From: Isoetes taiwanensis
Lineage: Eukaryota; Streptophyta; Lycopodiopsida; Isoetales; Isoetaceae
Length of the DNA: 64,000 nt
Reading direction: 5' to 3'
NCBI GenBank assembly: GCA_021234155.1
Contig: JAJEKV010000047.1
Coordinates: 7,407,071 to 7,471,070 of the forward strand
Position 1 is the stretch's first letter, and each line of letters begins with the position of its first letter. Shown piece by piece: positions 14,801 through 25,269 of the stretch. Position numbers and translations under genes: made by a program. Under the pieces are notes generated by a model that had not been told where the DNA came from, did not search any database, and saw only the letters and a program-made list of their open reading frames with translations.

Positions 14801-17463
14801 GGCAATTAAATTGATGGCTGTGTGAAAACAAGAAAAGAACCCATTATAGCACTCATAAGAACCATCAAAAATCAATAATCGTAAAAGAATACTACAAAGG
14901 ACTGGCCATAGTAAATATGTGAACAAATATAAAATAACAAAGGCTAGGAAAAGGCCATGATAAGTAATATAGGGGCATAAGACAAATAATAACCGATGGA
15001 GAAAATATGTTGAAAAGAGGAACAAACGTCAGATAAATGAGATGATCGCATGAATATAGGCAAATGAACATGCATATCATAGAGTCAAAGGTCCCAGTAA
15101 GCACAAATGAGAAGAATGAGACGGCAAACCCATCATTAAATGCAAATACCGAACCCAATCCCCATGAACAATAGTGAAAAAGAATTATGTAGGCAGCTAA
15201 CTAAAAGATAAAACGACTTGAGCAAGATAAAAATGGTAGCGAAGGAAATGTAAAGGGCTAAGAGACATGGACGAACCCAGAGCCTCGAAACAAATTCCAC
15301 ATTGGAACATTCAAATCCGACAAGTTGCACATTGGAACATTCAAATGTAAAAGAACTGAAAAAACACAAATCGTGAAAAATCGTGAAGGAAACACAAACC
15401 TTGAAAAAGACGAGGTGAAGTCTGATGAACGCAACCCCGAATGAAGAAAGGCAACGGAACGGAACGGAATGGTAGAAAAAAGCGAGAGCAGGGTAAGTCG
15501 TGAGCCAAAGAGCAGAGCGGTAAGGATTCGTTGGAGAAGCTCGAGAATTGACTTGCAAAAGAATCCGATGGCCGATTCGGGGAGCGCTTCGGCAAATCAA
15601 CCACCTGGCTCCAATCGGCTACATAACTCTAATTTCGGAATTCATGGCCGGTGGCAGGCAGGTAACAGCAGTCTAGATTCTGAGAAGCTGGTGTGTTGGA
15701 TCGCAACATAAGTATAGCATAAAAGGAAAACGAAGCAGCATAGAGCAAATCCGACCAGACTAAGAAGGCAAATTGTCAGAAAATAGAGCTGGCCAGACCG
15801 GACAGGATCAAGGCTCAGCGGACTAGGCAGAGGACTGGGCTAAACAAATGGAGGAGCTAAGGGAAAAAGAAGAGTTGAATATTGGCTTGAACTAGGCTAA
15901 TACAACCCATCGAAAAAGGCCAAGCAAAGGAACAAGCAAGGTAGGCAGATGCTCGAGTGGCGCCCACCCGCCCCAAGCAACCCAAACTCCGCGATGATTA
16001 TCACTAGCCGCAACCTGGACATAACGTAAAAGCCCGCAAAAAATAAAGGTTGTTCATGCAAAAACACCATCCGCAACCTAACTAGCCGGAAACGCTACCG
16101 TCAGAGCATCAAGCGGACCGAGTCCATCGAGGAGGAAAACATAATCAGAAAAAACATTCCTATGAGAAACATCCGGAGATGCAAAGGAAAATTGTTTTAG
16201 CTTGGTTGTCATCGATCCATGGCGAGAAGAGACCTGAAGAAACCCGTGGCTTATAAGCAGGAATCACTGGCCATCATCATCATCCAAACCAAAAGCGGCA
16301 TCATCATGGTCGGGACCCTACGCTTGAATTCAGGCCGAGATATATGTGAATTAGGCACCCGCAAAGAAAACCACGAAAAACCAAACTGAAAGAAAGCAAT
16401 GCCGCACAAAATCCCAAAGAACAAAACCAACCCATCTTCAGTTTTGCATGCCTTTTCGAGAGCCCTAGTCTAGCATAAGGCGATTCCGTTCAGATCATAG
16501 CAAAGAAAGAAACACGTAAGCAACAAAGTTTATTTCTCGCATTCATGCAGATCATATTGTGAACCATCTCGAAGACAAACGATGGCTTAGCATAAGCTCT
16601 ATTTGCAAGCTAATTTCAGGCGAAAACCGCGGTGAGAAGGGGCATTTGTCGGGTATACACAGCAGAGAGAAAGAAGGCAAAATTAGCCGCAAGCCATGCA
16701 AATTCAGCTAGATATGATCCCAAACGAGATGAAATTCGGGGAAATAATCGCAGATTCATAAAGAGAGAAGACCCAATAGGGAATCCAAACTAAAAGGCAC
16801 TAATCGAGCTAGATTATGCTCTAGCTTCCAAATCGATGGAGCAACCGGGTGAAGAAATCAACGAAAAAGAAGAACGATCCACAATGAATTGCATGTTAGA
16901 AAACGCGTTACAAAGATGCAATATTAAACAAAGAGTCCGGGTTTTTACGATCTCCATAGGTCGGATAACAACAATTGGATCGCTTTTGTATATGGATTCA
17001 CCATGCACAACCAATGCATCAAAAAAAAAAACAAACTGCAAAAAGCAATAGAAGATTGTGGAAAATCTACACTAGACGCTAAGAATGCTGAAACCTGCAA
17101 AAACAAAAACAACGGGAGATTGTGGAAAATTGATAGAATCTACATAAGCTAGTAAACATTTTATCATCCCTTCTTATAAGGATTTGATCAGTCCTCCTGT
17201 GTAGATGCATTATGCACAACTCGATGGCATCAAATTGAACAAAATAACAAATCCAAAACAAGGAAAGATAGAGGAAGAACGGTACCATACCATGCATGCC
17301 TTATCATACTGTATACAGTAAGGACGGGAAAGAGATAGAAACTAATGAAACATATGATGGCAAGACGAAGCTTTTGAAGGGAAAAAAGAAGAAGATCCAT
17401 TGAAAAGAAGGATAAACAAAAGGGGAATGAGAAAATTCAGAGAAAAGAAGCGGGGACAAGAGT

Positions 17464-17518
17464 GGGTGTAATGAAGGGAACCAAGAAACATCGGCATTCA
17501 TTCCCTTCATTACACCCT
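17464..17518. repeat. Inverted repeat, 16-bp perfect stem
   Basis: GGGTGTAATGAAGGGA at about 17464 faces TCCCTTCATTACACCC ending at 17518, with a loop of about 23 nt. It lies in the purine-skewed block. Confidence 0.7.
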
Positions 17519-17879
17519 TTCGGGTTTTCGAGGAAAACCCTAATGAGAAATGGTCGCCAACAACCTTGAATGTGTTGCCTGGAAAACCGAAGGAGATGGA
17601 TTGATTGCGAACAGAAATATAGCAGGACCCCAGAAGACGGCAGAATCCCAGAATGTGTTGCCTGGAGAGCCGAAAAGGTGGGTTGATGGCGAACACAAAT
17701 ATGGCAGGACCTCAGAAGACCGCGGAAAACCTGCAGCAACTCAAATGAACCCAAAAAATACCCGTGAATGGTTATAAAAACTACCATGCATGGCAGGGAC
17801 AAGGCAAGCCGCACAATCAAAAACCTGCAAGGAAGAGCAAATTAGAAACATAAAAAGCAGCACGCAAAAAGGTGGAGAA

Positions 17880-18133
17880 GCATCACCCAGCGGGTGGAAA
17901 ACAAATATGCGTCATCCTCAAGGTGGAAATAAATAGCATCACCCTCAAGGTGGAAATAAATAGCGTCACCCTCAAGGTGGAAATAAATAGCATCACCCTC
18001 AAGGTGGAAATAAATAGCGTCACCCTCAAGGTGGAAATAAATAGCATCACCCTCAAGGTGGAAATAAATAGATTCACCCACAGGTGGAGATAGCATCACC
18101 TGAAAGGTGGAGAAAGCATCACCCATCGGGTGG
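17880..18133. repeat. 27-bp tandem repeat with palindromic core
   Basis: Six units of C(A/G)TCACCCTCAAGGTGG plus AAATAAATAG, with diverged units at both edges (CACCCAGCGGGTG, CACCCACAGGTG, CACCTGAAAGGTG, CACCCATCGGGTG). Every unit keeps a CACC...GGTG inverted core although the loop varies. The first triplet alternates CGT/CAT, giving a 54-bp higher-order period. Confidence 0.85.
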
Positions 18134-18934
18134 AAAATAACATATGAAAAAATGACATGATAGTGATGCAAAAACATAATTATAGCAAATGCAAAGTGAA
18201 CAACAACAAAAGTGCAAGACCTAAAAACACAAATGAAACAGACGCGTCCCCACTGAGCAGGGCGGGAAGGGAGGGAAGCTACGAGAAGGAAGGAAGCTGC
18301 TGTGAGAAGACGCCGATAACCGAGCCAAAACGGAAATGGCCTAATATAGGCGCTCGTCCCTTCCCAGAATGGCGATCCGATGGCTCGGATCGATGGGATT
18401 GATTTCATGGCAAAGAAGGCACAGGGTGAATTCATTAAAAATGAGACACATGCTAATGGATATTGAAGTTAAATCATGTTTGGCTTGAAATTGTTTTTTT
18501 TTGTTTCCTTTATTTATCAGAATTAACTTTTGTTAGCTTCTTCAGGTGTTCCCTTTAGGAAAAAGAGAGATGAACAAAGAAGGAAAGAAAGTCAAAGACC
18601 GAGAGAAAGGGAGGCTGCAATTGATGAAGACGCCAAACTTAATGGTGATTTCGACACAAAGAAGACGAAAAGATTGTTAAAGAATATTAGCAAACTTGTT
18701 ACCGACATTTATGGGAATGCTAATGAAAAGGTGAGGGAAGACATTCTAAGGGGTGCAGCCAAATGGTTGCCTAGACTTGGTATTCAGACCACCAAAAAAA
18801 TGAAGACAATGAAAGCAATAGTCGAGAATTGAAGGATTCATTTGTAGCACACAAATATGCAAAGGATACAGACGGATGGAGGGCAAGATGTGTTGCCATG
18901 GCTTACCCTGTTAATGCTGACACAAACTGTTACA

Positions 18935-19920
18935 GGTGCTCCCAAGGGTATAGCCGGAATCGGACCCTTGACGACGTCCATGAGCACGGGGGTACTGTTC
19001 GTCGCAATTGCCGGGCAGTTGTGATTTAATAGGCCATGTTGACTGTAATCAGTCTACGGTGACGGAATGCGGCTAAGTGACAGTAGTTGCTAGCGATGGA
19101 CAATGGGTCGCTAGGGGCACTAATATATTAGTGCTGAAGGAGCTTGCGGGGTTTGTGGAGACAAAAGATTATATTGGTGCATGGTTAGCATTACTATATT
19201 ATTATTAATGGAACTAGTGTGGTCACTGGGGATTAAATGCATTAATATAAAGGAATGCAAGTTAGCTATGGTTAAAAATGACTATTAGATGGACAAGTGG
19301 CATGAAGTGGTTAGTTGGGTTTATAAAACCTGGTATAAAACAGATTGCAACAAATTTGTATCAGGCCGGCAGACCCGGAGTGACAGATCGAAGAGTCATG
19401 TCAAAGAACTATGATCTGGATCGAATATAAGGATGGGCAGGCCAGTTTTGGACTGTAGAAGTCTACAGTAAACTCCAGCGGCTGTATTATAAATTCTGGA
19501 GAGCAAATTCAGTTGGGCAGCTGGAATTGGGTCTTGGAAAGAAGAAGTCGATTCTGCTGTGGAGACAGTTGCTTGAGTTCACATTTGATCAAAGTGATCA
19601 GATAACCAGCCCGAGGATGTGATTAAGGCCCCAATGCAGATTGATACTGCCAAGGGGTTGGATTGGTCTTGGTCAGCCGCTGATATTCATCCAGGGAAGA
19701 ATTACTGGAAGGATCCAGTCTGCTAAGAGTGCTCCGCATAGGAGCAGGCCAAACTGATCAGTGAGGGGGATCTAGAATCCGTGGTGTGGGCGGAAACTGA
19801 TCGGCGTATCTCACGCAGGCAAAGATTACTCAAGGGAAAATTTTTGCCGTAACACACAGGAAGGAAGGAAGGAAGGAAGGTACTTTTATCGTCCACGGAG
19901 ACCAAGGTCTATGCAAGCAA
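18935..19920. other. Insertion inside the decayed gene
   Basis: Homology to copy 1 stops near 18930 and resumes at 19921. The intervening approximately 1 kb has no coding match. Its right end (19858-19920) is a minus-strand retroelement tail: AAGGAAGG repeats, then TACTTTTATCGTCCACGGAG, ACCAAGGTCTATG. This is the complement of the terminal block of the LINE at 9.1-9.2 kb. Confidence 0.5.
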
Positions 19921-20974
19921 TTGAACCTGAACAGGAGAATTGTCTCAGTTGCTATTAAGAGAAGATTGGATGCTGAACATGGCGAAGGACCATGGTCAAT
20001 GTTTATAAAAAACACTCGAAGTGACAACCTTTCTTATGATCAAAAGAAACCTATGATTGACTTTTGGAGGAATAACACTAGAGTGTCACCTTGCAACAAA
20101 CATGTCATGAAGATTAGACTATTCAAAGGAGTAAAAATAATGCATCTCTTGCATTTTCTAGAGGAAACTCAGGTCAGTGTTTTCCTACTTAGTCTCTATT
20201 GCTTATTTCAAGTTTTTTATAACTTGGAAACTTGCACTTGCAGCTTACTTTCTATAAACATTTTACTGCTAAATATCCCAAGTTTGTGATATCTTTCTCA
20301 ATGTTTCATGCTCTAAAACTGCCCTATGTAAGGAGGGCTAGGGATAAAGAAATTTTGTTGTTGTGCATATCACATGAAATTTCATTAGGCAAACAATAAA
20401 TAAGGTTAGACATGATGAAAGAATGTATGGAGCTAGCAGCAACTGCACATGTGTGGTTTGTGATCGTGAACCAACTTGCATGGCAACAAAATGTACAAAT
20501 GCTTTGATTAGTGAGCTTTGGAAATCACTAGTTTGTCCAAGGGATGACAAAATAGATGAGTGGTATGCACATGACTGTTTGACTCTCATACGCAAGAATT
20601 GTGGACCAAGTTACCAACTTGTCTAAATGAATTAAAATATATACCAGGAAACAAAGTTGAACAGAAGATCTATGACAAGGTAAGAATTCAAATTGCTTTT
20701 ATCCCAAGTTCTATTCCACTAATCTGTCATTACCATTGCAGGTATTGAGTCCATAGGGGAGCCTGAGCCTGATGACAAGGAAAGGTACAAGATATCTAAC
20801 AAACTAGTTACCAAACTGGTTTATAAATGCACAACTATTGCAAAGATTATCCAGCAAGTCAAGAAAGTTCTATAAGACTTTATATCACATAGGGAGATGG
20901 CAGACCAAACAATTTAGAGCATTTCCAAAGGACACAATTGTTCTTGTCATAGATTCTGTTGAGAAATATACTTT

Positions 20975-21062
20975 TAAGGAAGGAAGGAAGGAAGTATTTT
21001 TAACGTCCGCGGAGGCCAACTGGCCTATGAGACGGTCACAGTACAATATATCAAATAGTATC
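20975..21062 (-). mobile_element. Short retroelement 3' tail
   Basis: Read on the minus strand: CATAGGCCAGTTGGCCTCCG, CGGACGTTAAAAATA, then CTTCC repeats. It matches the terminal block at 9.1-9.2 kb and interrupts the decayed gene between SVEKY and QEIQSLHW. Confidence 0.6.
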
Positions 21063-21409
21063 CAAACAGAAAAGAAAACGACAAGAGCCCTATACAATTT
21101 TAAAATTTAGCAAGAGATACAGAGCCTACATTGGAAGAATGATCAATGCACAATTTTAGTGCATATTACATATAGATATGCAACATTATTATATGACCTA
21201 AATTTAAATAAGAATGAAAGAAGAATTATAAAGGAAATTACTTCTACGTATCAAATGACAAAGACCATGATACCTTGTTTGTGCAGTATTGTTCGAATAA
21301 GCATAATGCATTTTTGACAAATAGAGGTGTAAGGTACAACAAACACATCATGTGATCTGACGGATCAATTCAAAGGAGCAAGGGCCTTTTATTTCATTGG
21401 CAGGAACTA

Positions 21410-22431
21410 CCATAACAATGGCAAGGTGGATTCCTTTGCAGCACACTCATGAGAATGTGCCTCTAAGTGTTGTTGTTCATCCAAAGACATAACGACGATG
21501 GATAGCAGCTAGTATAAGCACTATTGTAGCTTGGTATGAGTCGGGTCATCTCATGTCATGGGAAGCATTTAGAACAAAATTCTTATTGTACAAATGGGAT
21601 AGCGTAATTTAGACTCGTATTGCTGCATTGTTGCTACGAGCTTCTGGCCCACAGATTGAAGTAACTGTATGGGATTGCCATTAGGGTATCAAGCCAGGGC
21701 GCTTTGTTTCTTATGCGTATAAATTGCTTCTGCATTCTGAAATCTTGCCTCTGTCTAATAGATGGCATCTTCAGATCCCTCAGCCACAGTGGAAAAGTGT
21801 TTGAACATGGGTATGGGATAAGTTGCTTCATCCCAAAGTGGCCGTTTTGTGGTGGCAAGTGATCCATAGATGCCTCAGATTCAAGAGGCTGGTCCATAAA
21901 ATCGATAATCGAATTTCAAAGCTCTGTCCTTTATGTAAGCAAAGGGTTGAGAATATATTGCTTTTTCTTGTGTGAGCGGCTTCAGCAGGCATGGTCTTGA
22001 TTGTTTATCCTATTTGGCAGATCTCGATCTAAGCAGCAAGTTCTGCTTGCTATCTATCTTGATGCATGGCACAAATGGCGGAAATGAGATTTTCATCTTG
22101 CGTGTGGTCGGCTTTTATGGTCGATCTGGAAGAAAAGGAGACTATTTATCTTTAAGGGCATGGATACTGCAGATGAGATTCTTTTTCAGTGGATCGATGG
22201 GAATAAAATTGATATGGCTTATAATTTTGCTTTTCTTGATCAAGAGAAGAAAGTATTGATTTGGCCTACTTACCTTCAGATTCATTCTTATACATAGACA
22301 GGTGGTTGTGCTCAGTTGGATCAATTTGGCCGTTGGGATTATAATCTTGTCTTTGCATTTTATGTTGTTATAATTTTGCTTGATAAATAAAACTTGTCAT
22401 CCTTCAAAAAAAACCATAAAAATGGCAAGGT
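21410..22431 (+). mobile_element. 5'-truncated L1-type LINE with 18-bp target duplication
   Basis: The insert (21428-22413) is flanked by CCATAACAATGGCAAGGT and CCATAAAAATGGCAAGGT (one mismatch) and ends in CCTTC plus a short A tail. Translated pieces read AWYESGHLMSWEAFRTKFLLYKWD, HPKVAVLWWQVIHRCLRFKRLV and CPLCKQRVENILLFL. This is the zinc-binding domain found after the reverse transcriptase in plant L1-like LINEs. It is homologous to the copy at 57.5-58.5 kb. Stops show it is dead. Confidence 0.85.
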
Positions 22432-22481
22432 TTCCCTTAAGATTTAAAATTCTTAAGTGGATAACTTTAGAACCCTGGCAA

Positions 22482-23039
22482 ATTTTCAATTTTAAAGGTT
22501 AGCGATTTTTTTTCCTTGTGGATGTTTTGACATAGTGTTGAAGGCGAATGTTTGAGCGGGATAGAAATTATAGAAAGAAATGGAAGACAATAATTGCAAT
22601 ATTTGAAATAATAGCAGGTTTCCATTTAGAGTGAAATTTGCATTTACTTTGTAAATCATAGACACCATATTTCCTAAGTCACAAACCCCACATGCTTAGA
22701 AGCCATTGACACAGGCTTATTGTTGTGGTGGATTTACACATGGCATGATCATAGCAACTTCAACTCCATAATGTGGTTTCTATAGTCGATAATGTTGTCA
22801 TTCAAATGGTTGTCTTATTTTGCAGGTTGATTTTAATCATTAAAAGTATATAATAGGTACAGGGAAATGATTCAGATCCTGAACACTTTAAGATTGATAT
22901 TGTATTCTTAAGCCATGCGTATACGGTTATAGTGTATGCCATTCCTCAAACATGGATTGTGTAGATTGTCCCAACTTGATGTAATCTACTCCAAGGCAAG
23001 CCCGTTTTAAGTAGGAACTTAGCCAAAAGGACAGGTGCT
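22482..23039 (+). other. Degenerate sequence between the transposase and zinc-finger relics
   Basis: By position it should hold the rest of the copy 2 transposase-like gene. Only vague coding remains (DSDPEHFKIDIVFLSHAY near 22870). No domain can be called. Confidence 0.3.
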
Positions 23040-24280
23040 ATTATCCATAACTACCTACATGTAATGGTTGTGGCCTTCTATTTTCAGAAGACCATGAATC
23101 GCATGTAAAACTTAAATCATGTAATCACATCTACCATGTTATATGCTTTAGCGTTGTGCTAGAAAACATGCATTGCATTGCATCTGGTTGTGATGTTGAA
23201 GTTCCTGCTAGCAAATTGGACGAGCTTGGCTTTCAGGAAGTCAAACCATCAGAATTAGATAATGAAGAAGAAAGTGAAGAATCTGCAGAAGAATTGGAAA
23301 AAAGCAACAAGGTCAAAAGTGGTAAAATGGAGTGACACCTAACAAGAGATCTAGAGAAGAAGCCAGCTCCAACACCCTTTGTTCAATGATCCAGCAAGCA
23401 ACGACTTTCAGCCAGTCAGAGTGGCAAAGAAAAGAATCACAAGAAGTGCTACAAAGCCAATGGACAAAGGTATTTATTAGTTTTTCTTTAGGTAATTTAG
23501 TAGTTTCATGTTTCCATTGGTGTAGGTAAGGTAAGTCCAAGCTTTTACACTTAACTCCTAAAGAGAGTCCTCAAATAGCCACTAACTGAGATTTAATATT
23601 GGTAATTAATTTAATATTGGTAATTAATTTAATATTGAGATTTCATACGCACTTGTTTATTTAAGATTTCTTTATTGTAGACAACACTGGTGTTACCAAA
23701 AGTATAGTTGATGAACCTTTTCAAAGTGAAGAAGTCCTCGAACAAGATGCTGATGTGGCTGTAGACAAGATTGTCTAGCACTTCTTTGCAAAAGAAAATC
23801 GATCTCCAAAGATGAAAGGTAACCAATATTCCAGCATAAGATTCATTGATATGTTTACAACGTAGTTCTTTGTGATGCTAAAAAAAAAATCAAATATGAA
23901 CACTTCAATGAAAAAATGTAAGCAGTTTTTTAGCACATATTTGAAGAGTTTTATTTGTAGCCTAACCTAAGTTGCATCATGCAGATCCTCAAGTTCCAGT
24001 TGCAGTGGTTGAATCTGATTAAATTCCAATTTCGCGGCATGTATGAATGTTATTTTGCACAAATTGCTTGCATAAATTGCTTTTACTTGTTTTAGTATGC
24101 GGGTCAAGAATTGAGCACAGAAGTGCCTTCACTCGCACGTTTTCTATTTTTTCCATCACAGGGGCAAGTGCTATTATCTCCGCAAAGCCCAAACAGCCCT
24201 GTGGAGGATGGTATTACCATAGAAAAGTGGTTGGAGAAGAAAGTCTATATGAGGAGTGCTGTGAAGAAAATATTTAAGTG
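23040..24280 (+). pseudogene. Decayed zinc-finger gene, partner of copy 2
   Basis: 23053-23330 reads PTCNGCGLLFSEDHESHVKLKSCNHIYHVICFSVVLENMHCIASGCDVEVPASKLDELGFQ, then an acidic stretch and a stop at about 23332. The Cys/His pattern C-x2-CG-x4-F...C-x-H-x-YH-x2-C...C and the ELGF ending match the minus-strand gene at 31.0-31.2 kb. Downstream exon-like pieces with splice signals follow: 23681-23820 (NTGVTKSIVDEPFQSEEVLEQDADVAVDKIV, stop, HFFAKENRSPKMK, then a GTAACC donor) and 24163-24275 (GQVLLSPQSPNSPVEDGITIEKWLEKKVYMRSAVKKIFK). No FCP1-like domain was found here. It is probably a pseudogene; the remaining pieces are unassigned. Confidence 0.55.
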
Positions 24281-24299
24281 ATGAACTATTTAAGTTGAA

Positions 24300-24868
24300 T
24301 ACTTAAGTTGTTAGGATGAGTAAAACTTCTTGGTCTTGTTTTACTGTTGATGACTAAAACCCCACCAAATTTTCCCTTAGGTGCAAAATTTTGTAAACTC
24401 TCTTTTGTCCTGAATAGAATCTACCTTCTGTCTTTACACGTTTGTCTTCACAAATATGTTTGTCTTTGATTCGCAGTTTCTTTTCAAGTAAGTCCAAACT
24501 TGTTACAATTTCAATTCATATGCAAATAGAATTGAAGCAATGGTTAAAATTTTCATTACATCTTCCTTCTAAGCCTGCAAGTTATTCCATTACATCTTCC
24601 TTCTAAGTTTGCAAGGTTTAGACTTCATAGTTTGCAAGTTTTGAAGTTTTGAAATACATTCATTCTCTAGTTTCTGCAAGTATTTCAACTTGCAAATATT
24701 CCTTCCAATTATAAGTTCTCTTGTCAAGTAAGTTTAAACTTGTATTATGATTCCAATTAACACACAAATAAATTTGAAGCAATGCTTAAAATTCCATGGC
24801 ACCTGATCATAAACAACTGCATATTACAATGGTATGTAAGAATAACTGTTTATAATTAAAAAGAATAA
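24300..24868. repeat. Non-coding with direct repeats
   Basis: A block beginning CAAGTAAGTYYAAACTTGT at 24485 recurs at 24725, about 235 bp on, each followed by AATTxxAAGCAATG. CATTACATCTTCCTTCTAAG is duplicated at about 24554 and 24590. No gene seen. Confidence 0.6.
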
Positions 24869-25237
24869 CTAGTTGTTCTCTTCTTCTTTCCATCTGCCAT
24901 AAGTCTTAGAGTTTTTTTTACTATTTGATGGATTCTGCTCAAAGTAATTTCCACTAATCTTGCTCACCTCAAAACAAATAGAAGTAACCAAATGACTAGA
25001 AACATTATGCTCTGGTTCATTTACCAGTAACTCATATTTGCTGCCCACTAAGGACTTGTAAAATTGGCTAGTAACAACTACGTCATTTTTGCCATATTTT
25101 TGGTTCCATGCATCTTTGAACCCCTTCTCCACTACATGTTTGAGAACATAAAAGTCCACATTCTCCATATTGTTAGGCTCTGAAACTACAAAGAACTTAT
25201 CTCCAACTGCCAGAATGCAGGGCAAAGGATTTACCAA
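24869..25237 (-). pseudogene. C-terminal domain of the transposase-like gene, inverted
   Basis: The 122-residue frame contains VGDKFFVVSEPNNMENVDFYVLKHVV, WNQKYGKNDVVVTSQFYKSL, KYELLVNEPEHNVSSHLV. It aligns end to end with VGDNFAVNTEIDNSEGVDFYILKC through YMLLIKQPEASVHSHVV at 27326-27560 on the opposite strand. It is therefore the last domain of another copy, lying head to head with copy 1 and missing everything upstream. This domain is not recognised; it may be a chromatin- or DNA-binding module. Confidence 0.65.
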
Positions 25238-25269
25238 TTGCTTCTATAAAGAAATCTAAGCAGGTTACT

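Larger units (their letters stand above)
11844..18370. mobile_element. 6.5-kb purine-skewed insert with 15-bp inverted ends
   Basis: ATTCTGGGAAGGGAC at 11844-11858 is repeated exactly in inverted orientation at 18356-18370. Between them the plus strand is strikingly rich in A and G, so the minus strand gives long F/L/S/Y-rich open frames that look like composition artefacts. Local repeats abound: a 70-bp block at 12040-12110 recurs at 12990-13070; a segment around CCATGGGAAAAC recurs three times (14110-14460); an 85-bp unit at 17560-17640 recurs at 17645-17725; and there is the 27-bp array at 17900. No transposase or polymerase motif was found. I read it as a non-autonomous element or composite insertion. 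A target duplication could not be fixed, so the boundaries are provisional. Confidence 0.4.
18530..22480 (+). pseudogene. Decayed copy 2 of the WSDGC/HGKGE transposase-like gene
   Basis: It matches the better copy at 25.3-27.7 kb in collinear pieces. 18541-18828 is a basic N-terminal frame (PFRKKRDEQRRKESQRP...). 18829-18930 reads KDSFVAHKYAKDTDGWRAR. 19921-20172 reads NRRIVSVAIKRRLDAEHGEGPWSMF through NTRVSPCNKHV to FLEETQ. A GT-AG intron follows at the same site as in copy 1, then LTFYKHFTAKYPKF. 20440-20625 contains NCTCVVCDREPTC and DEWYAHDCLTLIRKNCG. 20880-20972 reads TKQFRAFPKDTIVLVIDSVEKY. 21110-21400 reads QEIQSLHWKNDQCTILVHITYRY, NDKDHDTLFVQYC and SDGSIQ. Stops, frameshifts, a short retroelement tail at 20975-21062 and a LINE at 21428-22413 interrupt it. 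After the LINE, GKVSLK-like coding fades out. The order of domains is clear; the function is inferred. Confidence 0.7.

Noticed and set aside
11884-15604. Many long minus-strand open frames rich in F, L, S and Y
   Set aside because: They overlap each other in several frames and follow the A/G-rich composition of the plus strand; no domain or codon pattern supports them.
17880-18133. CRISPR-like array
   Set aside because: Units are directly adjacent with no unique spacers; it is a plant tandem repeat.
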